In this document: positions 16,969 to 24,002 of the stretch, in pieces
Layout of the letters: every line of letters starts with the position of its first letter
Position numbering within the stretch: position 1 is the stretch's first letter
Source of the DNA: CAZFHZ01 sp964519015
GTDB lineage: Bacteria > Blakebacterota > Blakebacteria > Blakebacterales > CAYUVJ01
Direction: 5' to 3'
Assembly: GCA_964519015.1 (NCBI GenBank)
Contig: CAZFHZ010000045.1
Location: forward strand, 1-24,121
Length of the DNA: 24,121 nucleotides
Position numbers and translations under genes: made by a program
The notes under the pieces: generated by a model
What the model was told of the DNA's origin: nothing
Databases searched by the model: none
Seen by the model: only the letters and a program-made list of their open reading frames with translations

Positions 16969-19275
16969 GATCCCGCTGTTGTATTGCCTGCTGCAACTCA
17001 TGCAGATGCCATCCGGCCAGGCGATCCAGGGCTACGGTGCCCCCACCTTCACCGTTCCGCGTATCGAGGCCGAGATCACCGTGGATGGGCGCCTCGACGA
17101 ACCGGTCTGGTCGCAGGCGGTCCGGTTGACCGGGTTCTCCCGATACCAGCCCGTGGACGGGCGGTCCGCCGAGGAGAATACGGAAGTACTGGCCTAGTAC
17201 TCCCCTACGGCACTACGGCACTCCACTTCGCCGTCATCGCGCAGGATTCTGATCCGGGGACGATCCGTGCGACCGTCGCCGAGCGCGACAACCTCGGCAA
17301 TGACGATTCCGTCACCATCTTCCTGGACACCTTCAACGACCGGCGCCGGGCGTTCTTCTTCAGCGTCAATCCGCTGGGTGCCCAGGAAGACGGCGTGCAG
17401 ACCGAGGGCGCCTTCAACGCCGGAAGTATACGTGGCGGCGGCTCTCTCCAGGGGGGCACGCTGGACAAGAGTCCGGACTATCTGTGGGACTCGGCCGGAG
17501 AGGTCACGGATCAAGGCTTCCGGGTCGAGATCCGCATTCCCTTCAAGAGCCTGCGCTATACCGGCAACGGACCGCAACGCTGGGGTATCAACATCCAGCG
17601 CAAGATCCAGCGGACAGGATATACGGACACCTGGACCGATGTACGCCGCGCCAGCAACAACTTCCTGGGTCAGGCCGGTGCCATGGAAGGACTGTATGAT
17701 CTGAAGCGCGGCGCCGTGATCGAGGCCCAACCGTTCATGACCGCGAGCGAGAACGGGACCCGGGCCGACTCCGGGGACCTCATCAGAGAGAAGGTCCGAC
17801 TGAATCCAGGTGTGAACTTCCGGCTCGGATTCACGAACCTGTCGTTCGATGCCACCGTGAACCCGGATTTCAGCCAGGTGGAGTCCGACGCCGGACAGGT
17901 CACGGTGAATGAGCGTTTCGCCCTCTTCTATCCGGAGAAGCGCCCCTTCTTCCTCGAGGGGATCGAGCTCTTCTCCACGCCCAACCAGCTCGTCTATACA
18001 CGGCAGATCGTCGATCCGGTCGCGGGAGCAAAACTCACCGGTAAATTCGGCCGCTTCGGCCTGGCTTACCTCAGTGCCGTGGACGCTCTTCTGGAGGGCG
18101 GCCACGCGGTCTTCCATGTCACCCGCCTGCGCACGGACCTGGGCGCCAGCTCACTGGCCGGAATCACCTTCACCGACCGGACCGCCCCGGGAGAGGTCAA
18201 CCGGGTGCTGGCGGCGGATGCACGCATCACCATGATGCGGCTCTATTACGTGCAGGGGCAGCTGGGGTACTCCTGGGATGGCCCGAAGAGTGGGCTGACC
18301 GCATCCCCCATCTGGAGCGCGGAATTCGACCGCACGGGTAGAGCATGGGGCTTCAATTACCGATTGAACGGTATCGGCGAATCCTTCCGGGCGCTCTCCG
18401 GTTACGTGCCTCGCAACAACATCGTCGAGGGGCGGGCCATAAACCGGATCACCTTCTACGGTGAACGAGGGGCGCTCCTGGAGAGTTTCTCCACGAACTT
18501 CAACATCAGCCGGCTCTGGCGTTTCGCGGATTTCTTATACGATGACCCGATCGAAGGGGAGGAGTCGCTCAACCTCCAGTTCCAGCTGCGCGGGGGCTGG
18601 AACCTGAACTGCAGGACGACCCGCGAATTCGTGCGCTTCGACGCGGACCTGTATGGCGGCTACCAGGTCAGCCGTCCCGACGGCACGGTCGTCGGGTTCT
18701 CCATGCCGGAGATGCTGGCGGGAGCCTTCGGAGAATCCCTGTCGCTGAGCACACCCACCTTCCGGACCTTCGGGGGACGCGTGCAGGTCAGCCATGCGGA
18801 GAACCCCATCTTCCCGGAAGCCGCCGGCGGGCGCGAGACCGCCCTGTCCCTGAGCGCGAACCTGCGGCCGGTGGGTACGGTGCGCGTCGAAACGATCGGG
18901 ACCATCTCCCACCTGACGCGCGTCCGCGATGGCAGTGAATTCGCCCGTACCATCATCCCCCGCATCAAGCTCGAGTTCCAGCCCCGGAGGTCGCTCTTCT
19001 TCCGTGCCATCGGCGAGTACCGCTCGCAGCGCCAGGCGGCGTTGCAGGATCCCTATTCCGGCGATCCGCTGATCGTGGACGGTGATCTGAGCACAGTGCA
19101 GAGATTCAACGGCCTCCGGCTCGACCTGCTGGTCTCCTACGAACCGACGCCGGGGACGGTGGCCTTCTTCGGTTACGGCAGCTCGATGGACACCGACCGG
19201 ACCTTCGGGATCACCGATCTGCGTCGCGCCAGCGACGGCTTCTTCCTGAAACTCGCCTACCAATTCCGGCGCTGA
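16967..19275 (+). pseudogene. DUF5916 protein with CBM9-like head, broken by amber codon and 8-bp duplication
   Basis: The first 76 codons (from TTG 16967, with GGGAG 6 nt upstream) give a signal peptide (IPLLYCLLQLMQMPSGQA). They then give the start of the carbohydrate-binding CBM9-like domain (AEITVDGRLDEPVWSQA ... ENTEVLA), which ends in TAG at 17195-17197. The rest continues from about 17215 in another frame without interruption to TGA at 19275: HFAVIAQDSDPG, DDSVTIFLDTFNDRRRA, then the DUF5916 barrel (NPDFSQVESDAGQVTVNERF, FYPEKRPFFLEG), ending KLAYQFRR. Removing one copy of the tandem ACGGCACT (17207-17222) restores one frame of 767 codons, and the restored join reads YSPTALHFAVIA as the family expects. 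The remaining TAG stands where an aromatic residue, probably Trp, is usual. The intact protein would be an outer-membrane barrel, possibly a receptor or transporter. Confidence 0.85.
17207..17222 (+). repeat. Tandem 8-bp duplication causing a frameshift
   Basis: ACGGCACT occurs twice back to back (17207-17214 and 17215-17222) inside the DUF5916 coding sequence. The net +8 shifts the frame by two. Slipped-strand duplication, or a footprint left by excision of an element with an 8-bp target duplication, could both produce it. Confidence 0.85.
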
Positions 19276-19292
19276 TCCCGGGATGACCGGAC

Positions 19293-19395
19293 CTTCGGCG
19301 TCTTCAGAACAGGATTATCTACAGGTCTCCTGAACGACGTCCTCCGCCTCGCTATCGGTCCCCGCCGGCAGGCGGCCAGCGAATCCCAGCAGTCG
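19293..19395 (-). pseudogene. Relic of a second ECF sigma / anti-sigma operon, internally deleted
   Basis: Positions 19322-19395 align without gaps to 22827-22900 of the intact sigma gene, with about 60 of 74 bases the same. They encode RLLGFAGRLPAGTDSEAEDV followed by VQET, against RLLGFVTRLLAGSSDEAEDV and VQETW in the intact protein. Immediately next to it, 19293-19319 aligns to 21902-21928 with 24 of 27 bases the same. That is the end of the anti-sigma-like gene (including the TGTTCTGA stop region) and the start of the spacer before the PDZ gene. The two pieces are about 900 bp apart in the intact operon but 2 bp apart here, so an internal deletion removed the rest. Divergence shows an old duplicate or paralogue, not an assembly repeat. 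Confidence 0.75.
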
Positions 19396-19408
19396 ATTAG
19401 AAGAGCGC

Positions 19409-19522
19409 GTCATCACATGTACTCTCGGACTGGCCGTCAACGGTCGGAAGCGCGGGTTGCTCACGGACGAGGGCGTGGAGCCGATCCGCTCCTGGCGGCA
19501 TTCGGAATTCGAGGAAGTCTGA
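19409..19522 (+). pseudogene. Possible C-terminal scrap of an unrecognised protein
   Basis: Thirty-seven codons ending in TGA read VITCTLGLAVNGRKRGLLTD and then EGVEPIRSWRHSEFEEV. The composition looks protein-like and the frame is open for some codons upstream into the sigma relic on the other strand, but there is no start or RBS. I do not recognise the family. Together with the relic beside it, it fills the 261-bp gap between the DUF5916 gene and the propeller gene. Confidence 0.25.
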
Positions 19523-19536
19523 TCGGGAGTGTGATC

Positions 19537-20784
19537 TCAGGGATAGACGAACCCATCGATCGCCGAACGGATCTCATACACGATCAGGTGGTTCTCGCCC
19601 GTTTCCGGATTGGAGGTGATGGTCATCACCCGTCCACGGCAGATTCGACCGCTCCCCTGGGGGAGGCGCGTGTTCCCCAGGTACTCTCCTTCGGGGCTCA
19701 ATACCATGCAGAGTCTCCCCCCGCCGGCAGCCTCGCGTTCGCTCTCCTGCTCCGGTACCGTCAGCCAGATGTAGCCGTACTCATCCAGTCCTGCACCCTC
19801 CCAATACGGCCACCGGTCGGGGAAATTAAGGGCTTCCTTCTGTGCCTTTAACGTCTCAACCCTCTCCCCGGAGGCCGCGGCGATTCGCTCGTCATAGGAG
19901 TCAAGCACGATAGCCCGATCCTCCGCCGAGACGGGGCGCGCCTCGATCTCGAGGCGGATCCGCCGAAGCAGGGTTCCGTCGAGGCGATGGAGGAACAGTT
20001 CCGGAATATCCCCCGGGCTGATCAGGACTCCACAGGCTGGTTCGAAGTCAATCCCCGGCCAGGTACTATATGGGATCAATACACCCATCGCTCGTACGCC
20101 TCTGTACATCCCCCAAGTCTGCATCTTATGCTGGGGCGTTGCCGTCTGCCATACCACCTCCCGATCCGGCCCCAGGACCGTCACCGCTTGCCGCGTGAGC
20201 ACGAACTCGCTGGTCCTCTCGTCCTGCTGGCTGATAAGAACCAGTCTGTCGTCGTCGGCCATCCGGGCGCTCGACACATAACCCAGCTTGAGATCACTCA
20301 CGGTCTGATTGAGCGAGATGACAGCGAGCAGGATTCCATCGGTGCGGAACCGGGTAAGCCGCATGCTTCTTGTGTCGACGACCTGAACGACTCCCTGATC
20401 CACGTAGATATTATCGACACTCTGGAATTCACCGGGCCCCTCTCCCGATCGGCCGATAGTCCGGCCGAAACCACCCTCCCGGTCGAATACGGTTACGTGG
20501 TTGTTCCTGAAATCCATCACGTAGAAATACCCATCGTCGCCCTGTAAGAAGGTTATGGGCCTGATCAGCAGTGAATCCTCGTTCTCGGGATCTTCCTTCA
20601 GTCTAAGGACCTCTTCGTAGCTGAACAGCGGTTCCGGGTACACCGGAATTGTGTTGCTGGTGGCGGTCACCACCCCGTCGGCGGTTCCGACTTCGAATCG
20701 ATGACCAGGATCACCGGTGTGGGCGGAACAGGCAGCGAGTATCAGAGCGGATACAACCGGAAGGTATCCGATGTGACACCTCAT
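19537..20784 (-). CDS. 6-bladed beta-propeller lipoprotein
   Basis: This 415-residue lipoprotein starts at ATG 20784, with GGAGG 6 nt upstream. The signal peptide ends in lipobox LAAC with Cys19. The mature part resembles the protein at 12552-13784: a lead sequence RFEVGTADGVVTATSN (RFEIVVEDGAPTAVTY there), PEPLFSYEEV (QEPLFRIEEV there), blade FDREGGFGRTIGRSGEGPGE, a late blade AGLDEYGYIWLTVPEQESER and C-terminus DGFVYP. The last blades carry a longer insertion (ISPGDIPELFLHRLDGTLLR). Its function is unknown: probably an outer-membrane surface propeller. It lies alone on the minus strand, with a possible ECF-type promoter upstream. The intact sigma operon ends 215 bp further upstream. Confidence 0.87.
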   Translation of the reverse strand: MRCHIGYLPVVSALILAACSAHTGDPGHRFEVGTADGVVTATSNTIPVYPEPLFSYEEVLRLKEDPENEDSLLIRPITFLQGDDGYFYVMDFRNNHVTVFDREGGFGRTIGRSGEGPGEFQSVDNIYVDQGVVQVVDTRSMRLTRFRTDGILLAVISLNQTVSDLKLGYVSSARMADDDRLVLISQQDERTSEFVLTRQAVTVLGPDREVVWQTATPQHKMQTWGMYRGVRAMGVLIPYSTWPGIDFEPACGVLISPGDIPELFLHRLDGTLLRRIRLEIEARPVSAEDRAIVLDSYDERIAAASGERVETLKAQKEALNFPDRWPYWEGAGLDEYGYIWLTVPEQESEREAAGGGRLCMVLSPEGEYLGNTRLPQGSGRICRGRVMTITSNPETGENHLIVYEIRSAIDGFVYP

Positions 20785-20829
20785 ACAGCCCCTCCGTTCT
20801 CAAGGAGATGAATGGGCTTCGAAGGCTGG

Positions 20830-20857
20830 AGTACGGAATCAGTACCTGTATCGGTTG
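20830..20857 (-). promoter_or_regulatory. ECF-like promoter motif before propeller lipoprotein (candidate)
   Basis: On the minus strand CAACC (20857-20853), a 17-bp spacer and CGTACT (20835-20830) fit the AAC/CGT form of ECF promoters. Transcription would start near 20822, giving a leader of about 38 nt containing the GGAGGGG ribosome-binding site. The match is short and was found by eye. Confidence 0.3.
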
Positions 20858-20944
20858 ACAATACCAGGACTGGATGAGAATAAGAAGTGTGCCGGCAGAG
20901 CCGCATCGAAGGACGGGTGGTTCGTTTCAGCGGCCGGGCACGAA

Positions 20945-20967
20945 CCCCGCCTGCCTCGCAGGCGGGG
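20945..20967 (-). terminator. GC hairpin ending the sigma/anti-sigma/PDZ operon
   Basis: A perfect 10-bp stem (CCCCGCCTGC pairing with GCAGGCGGGG) with a 3-nt loop lies 31 bp after the PDZ gene stop. As at 2856-2880, no clear T-tract follows. It most likely ends the minus-strand operon. The remaining 20785-20998 holds only the candidate promoter and RBS of the propeller gene. Confidence 0.5.
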
Positions 20968-20998
20968 GTGTCGTCGTCCGATCCGGTCTCGTACCGGG

Positions 20999-21880
20999 TC
21001 AGTCGGGAGGGGGTGCGGCGGTGGTCTCGATCTTGAGCCGCTCGCCCGACCGGTTGACCGTCCAGACGATCTTCTGTCCGGGGCGGACGGCGGAGAACAT
21101 CTTGCCGCCGGCGGCCCGATCCAGGCGGACTCCATCGATATGGGTCAGGAGGTCACCGGGCAGCAATCCGCCGACGTCGGCCGGCCCCCCCTTCTGGATG
21201 GAGACGACCAGAGGGGGGCGGTCGAAGTCCCAATTCCGGGTGCCGTCCTTATCTCGGAAACTCGCGCCTCTCAGACGCAATACCATGCCCAGGAGGGTGC
21301 GGCCGGGTTCCGGGCCGAAGCCCTCCAGCCCGACCGGGAGGTCGAAAACCCCACCGGTGGATTCGCCCTGGACGTGAGCCATGATGGAATCGATCAGATC
21401 CCCGGGGATCCGGTTCTCGAGGACGAAGGGCAGATGCACCTGGATCGAATCATCAGCCGCGACCGTGGTCGGTACGATGGTGACGGTATGGACCCGACGG
21501 CGCCGCCGGATGACCAGTTCGACCGGTTCGCCCGCCACCAGGTTAGTGAAGTCGATCCCGGCCTGGCGGGTCGTGATCAATCGGCCGCCGATGGCCACGA
21601 TGATATCGCCCCGTTGAAGGATTCCGGTGGCGGGACCGTCGGGATCCACTTCTGTGATCCTCGGTTCCGATTTGAACGACAGGACGAGCCCATTCTTGGT
21701 CAGCGCGTAGACCATATCCCCTTCCATCTGGTCGATGCCCAGCATCGTTCCCGGCTTGGGAAGATTGATCTGGGTCCGCTGGCCTGTCGGCGTCTGAGCA
21801 CGGGCCGGAGCGGAGAGCATACCCAGGATGAGGACCGCCAGGATCCATCGCGCTCCCATGACTACTCCTCGTGCCTTCAT
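20999..21880 (-). CDS. Exported protein with two PDZ domains
   Basis: The chosen start is ATG 21880, with GGAGGA 6 nt upstream, giving 293 residues. The upstream ATG at 21913 overlaps the anti-sigma stop (TGATG) but has no RBS and would give an overlong signal n-region. Residues 1-29 are a signal peptide (MKARGVVMGARW, hydrophobic core, SAPARAQ). PDZ1 lies at about 55-130 (ITEVDPDGPATGILQRGDII). PDZ2 lies at about 200-285 (SIQKGGPADVGGLLPGDLLT). There is no serine- or metalloprotease domain, unlike DegS, DegP or RseP. It is the third gene after an ECF sigma factor and a membrane anti-sigma-like protein, so a role as periplasmic sensor or adaptor for the anti-sigma is likely by context only. 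The Arg-rich RRRRR loop in PDZ1 is unusual. Confidence 0.85.
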   Translation of the reverse strand: MKARGVVMGARWILAVLILGMLSAPARAQTPTGQRTQINLPKPGTMLGIDQMEGDMVYALTKNGLVLSFKSEPRITEVDPDGPATGILQRGDIIVAIGGRLITTRQAGIDFTNLVAGEPVELVIRRRRRVHTVTIVPTTVAADDSIQVHLPFVLENRIPGDLIDSIMAHVQGESTGGVFDLPVGLEGFGPEPGRTLLGMVLRLRGASFRDKDGTRNWDFDRPPLVVSIQKGGPADVGGLLPGDLLTHIDGVRLDRAAGGKMFSAVRPGQKIVWTVNRSGERLKIETTAAPPPD

Positions 21881-21912
21881 GTCGATTCCTCCATCTCCGA
21901 TCTTCGGGGTCA

Positions 21913-22455
21913 TCAGAACAGGATGATCCTCGGGTCCCCGGCGACCTGGGTCGTGCCGGCGTCCGGCTGGACGATGGCCGGCAGCAACCGTCGCAGGACT
22001 TCGTCCTTCGGTATGAATCGGGTGATCGTACTGGCGGCCGAGGCCAGGGTGGTCAGTGCCACCTCGCGCCCCTGTTCCACCTCATCCGCTCCCAGGACAT
22101 GGCTGAGCGTGGTGAGATCCTGGAGGGCGGCCAGATACTCCCCCCCGGTCCCCTGGACCGTGGCCGCGACCAGGAATCCGTCGTCGGGATCCGCCATCGG
22201 GCCGAATGGGGAGCTGCGTGCACCCAGATACAGCCCGATGGTGATACCACCCAGTACGAGCAGGAGGGCGGCGGCTGCGATCCCCATGAGACGCCAGTTG
22301 GTCAACTCGATCACGTGACGTCGTCGCGGTCCCAGGAGCCCGCGCTGAACGAGCGCCCCGACCGTCCGGTCCTCGAGGCCGGCGCTGAGTTCACGTTCCC
22401 GCGGCAGGTCCGCCAGGGCTTTGCTCAAACGGGACATGGGCTGGTCATCGTTCAT
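21913..22455 (-). CDS. Single-pass membrane protein, probable anti-sigma factor
   Basis: This 180-residue protein has one TM helix at about 54-78 (LMGIAAAALLLVLGGITIGL). A cytoplasmic N-terminal segment of about 50 residues precedes it (LADLPRERELSAGLEDRTVG), and about 100 residues lie outside. ATG 22455 overlaps the sigma gene end by 11 bp, with GGAGA 6 nt upstream, so the two are translationally coupled. No HxxxCxxC zinc motif is present, so it is not a ZAS-type anti-sigma. The topology and gene order (sigma, this gene, PDZ protein) are those of ECF/anti-sigma pairs. The short periplasmic part (SAASTITRFIPKDEVLRRLL) has no recognised domain. The end of this gene is duplicated in the relic at 19293-19319. 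Confidence 0.75.
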   Translation of the reverse strand: MNDDQPMSRLSKALADLPRERELSAGLEDRTVGALVQRGLLGPRRRHVIELTNWRLMGIAAAALLLVLGGITIGLYLGARSSPFGPMADPDDGFLVAATVQGTGGEYLAALQDLTTLSHVLGADEVEQGREVALTTLASAASTITRFIPKDEVLRRLLPAIVQPDAGTTQVAGDPRIILF

Positions 22456-23008
22456 GTTCGGTCTCCTTCACACTCGACAACAGCATCCGCAGTGCCTGAT
22501 GCGACCGGAACAGGAGGAACTTCGAGGTTCCGACCGGTATGCCCAGTCGTTCTGCGATCTCGCGGTGCTTCATCCCTTCGATGTCGTGGAGCACCAGCAC
22601 AAATCTCTGGTCGTCCGGCAGAGCCTGGATCGAACGCTCCAGGTCGATCCGGTCGTCAACCCTGACCTCGGGTGTCACGGCCGGGGTGAGATCGTCCATT
22701 GGAACGAGATGGGTCCTGGTCTCCCGGCGTAGCCGCTCCCGGACCACGTTGAGTCCGATGCCGTGCAGCCAGGTCCCGAAGGCGGAATCCCCCCGGAATC
22801 GGTTGAGACATTCGCATGAGCGGATCCAGGTCTCCTGCACGACGTCCTCGGCCTCGTCGCTGCTCCCCGCCAGCAGGCGGGTGACGAATCCCAGCAGCCG
22901 TGGGGTATGGCGCCGATAGAGTTCGCGGAAGGCTCCTTCATCCCCCTGTCGCAGGACGGATGAGACGAGCCTTCGATCGTCGGCGTGGATGTCCGGTGAA
23001 GTCCCCAT
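22445..23008 (-). CDS. ECF-type RNA polymerase sigma factor
   Basis: The 187-residue protein has sigma region 2 at about residues 25-95 (EAEDVVQETWIRSCECLNRF; FGTWLHGIGLNVVRERLRRE) and region 4 at about 125-180 (ALPDDQRFVLVLHDIEGMKH; EIAERLGIPVGTSKFLLFRS). The linker (MDDLTPAVTPEVRVDDRIDL) and absence of regions 1 and 3 define the ECF class. ATG 23008 gives the standard N-terminus (IHADDRRLVSSVLRQGDEGA). An in-frame ATG at 23113 would add 35 residues of low-complexity sequence overlapping the potassium-channel gene. No RBS precedes 23008, and an AAC/CGA-type promoter ends 11 bp before it, so the message may be nearly leaderless and autoregulated. The cognate anti-sigma gene overlaps its 3' end. 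Confidence 0.93.
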   Translation of the reverse strand: MGTSPDIHADDRRLVSSVLRQGDEGAFRELYRRHTPRLLGFVTRLLAGSSDEAEDVVQETWIRSCECLNRFRGDSAFGTWLHGIGLNVVRERLRRETRTHLVPMDDLTPAVTPEVRVDDRIDLERSIQALPDDQRFVLVLHDIEGMKHREIAERLGIPVGTSKFLLFRSHQALRMLLSSVKETEHER

Positions 23009-23018
23009 TCTATTCAAT

Positions 23019-23046
23019 GAGTCGGGTCCGGGAGCGGAATGGTTGC
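23019..23046 (-). promoter_or_regulatory. Possible ECF autoregulatory promoter of the sigma gene
   Basis: On the minus strand GCAACC (23046-23041), a 16-bp spacer and CGACTC (23024-23019) resemble the -35/-10 blocks of ECF promoters. Transcription would start near 23012, only a few bases before ATG 23008. The -10 has CGA in place of the usual CGT. Confidence 0.25.
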
Positions 23047-23075
23047 GGGAAAGTGAACGCGCTGGTGCGCTGAGC

Positions 23076-23954
23076 TTACAGCCTCGTGCCGCAGCGCCGG
23101 CAGTAGACCGCATCCTCGGCGTGTTCCTCGTGACCGCAGCCGGGGCAGGTGAGCAGGGGGATATTCTCCCGGGCCTGGGCGATCTCCACCGACAGGATGC
23201 CGGTGGGCACGGCGATGATGGCGTAGCCCATGATCATCAGGATGGCGGCCACGGTCTGCCCGAGCACTGTCTGCGGAGCGATGTCGCCGTAGCCCACCGT
23301 GGTCATAGTTACGATGGCCCAGTAGACGCCGCGGGGGATGCTGGTGAAGCCCCGTTCGGGTCCTTCGATCAGGTACATCAGGGAGCCGACGATGACCACC
23401 ACCGAGAAGACGGCCAGCAGGAAGACCGCGATCTTGTAGCGGCTGGCCCGCAGGGCGGCCCGAAGCTGCCGGGCCTCGCCCACGTAGCGGGTCAGCTTGA
23501 AGATGCGGAAGAGTCGCAGCAGACGGAGTATCCGCAGCACCAGCAGGGTCTGGGCCCCGGCGAAGATCATGCTCAGGTAGGTGGGGACCACCGCCAGCAG
23601 GTCGACCACGCCGAAGAAGCTGAGGGCGTAGCGATGGGGGTGCCGTACGCTGACCAGACGCATGGCGTACTCGATGGTGAAGAGGATGGTGAAGGCCCAT
23701 TCGACGGTGTAGAGGAGTCGGCCGTGGACCTGACGCACCGTGGCCACGCTCTCCAGCATGACCGCCAGTACGCTCAGCAGGATGGCCCCGAGCAGGACCA
23801 CGTCAAAGGCCTTGCCGGCCGGGGTATCGGCCTCGAAGATGACCTCGTAGAGCCACCGGCGCAGGGTCCCGGCCGGCCGCTCCTCCTTGGCGGTGGAGTA
23901 GGGGCCGATCAGCGGGCGCCGGCCCGTCCGTCCCGTCTCATCCTCTCGCGACAT
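23076..23954 (-). CDS. Voltage-gated potassium channel with C-terminal zinc ribbon
   Basis: This 292-residue inner-membrane channel has six helices: S1 about 48-70, S2 80-100, S3 109-130, S4 134-158, S5 183-206 and S6 230-252. S4 carries a perfect every-third-residue charge ladder (R141, R144, R147, R150, K153, R156). The selectivity filter TVGYGD is at 219-224, and AVPTGI marks the S6 hinge. ATG 23954 has GGGAGG 8 nt upstream. After S6 a short tail ends in a four-Cys zinc ribbon (Cys270, Cys273, Cys285, Cys288; CPGCG and CRRCG) in place of the RCK/TrkA domains or coiled coil seen in many bacterial channels. Family assignment is firm; the voltage dependence and the role of the ribbon are inferences. 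The sigma gene follows after 67 bp on the same strand but probably has its own promoter. Confidence 0.93.
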   Translation of the reverse strand: MSREDETGRTGRRPLIGPYSTAKEERPAGTLRRWLYEVIFEADTPAGKAFDVVLLGAILLSVLAVMLESVATVRQVHGRLLYTVEWAFTILFTIEYAMRLVSVRHPHRYALSFFGVVDLLAVVPTYLSMIFAGAQTLLVLRILRLLRLFRIFKLTRYVGEARQLRAALRASRYKIAVFLLAVFSVVVIVGSLMYLIEGPERGFTSIPRGVYWAIVTMTTVGYGDIAPQTVLGQTVAAILMIMGYAIIAVPTGILSVEIAQARENIPLLTCPGCGHEEHAEDAVYCRRCGTRL

Positions 23955-24002
23955 GGAGGCAGCCTCCCTTCGACCCGCCCAGGTCGGCAGGTGGGGTGGG
24001 GC

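Noticed and set aside
11206..17197. Amber (TAG) recoding as an explanation for the interrupted ADOP and DUF5916 genes
   Set aside because: The expected residues differ (Glu in one, an aromatic in the other), and TAG ends apparently normal genes at 2887 and 13784. The DUF5916 gene also has an independent frameshift.
20855..20970. A small RNA driven by the exact TTGACA at 20855-20860 and ending at the hairpin 20945-20967
   Set aside because: No acceptable -10 box lies 16-18 bp downstream. TTGACA is also the reverse complement of the proposed minus-strand -35 region, and the hairpin is better explained as the end of the PDZ operon.
21881..21913. TGATG-coupled start of the PDZ protein at 21913
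   Set aside because: It has no RBS and would make the signal peptide n-region too long. ATG 21880 has GGAGGA at ideal spacing.
23009..23113. Upstream start for the sigma factor at 23113
   Set aside because: It would overlap the end of the channel gene and add 35 residues of atypical Ala/Arg/Ser-rich sequence. The ECF N-terminus fits 23008.
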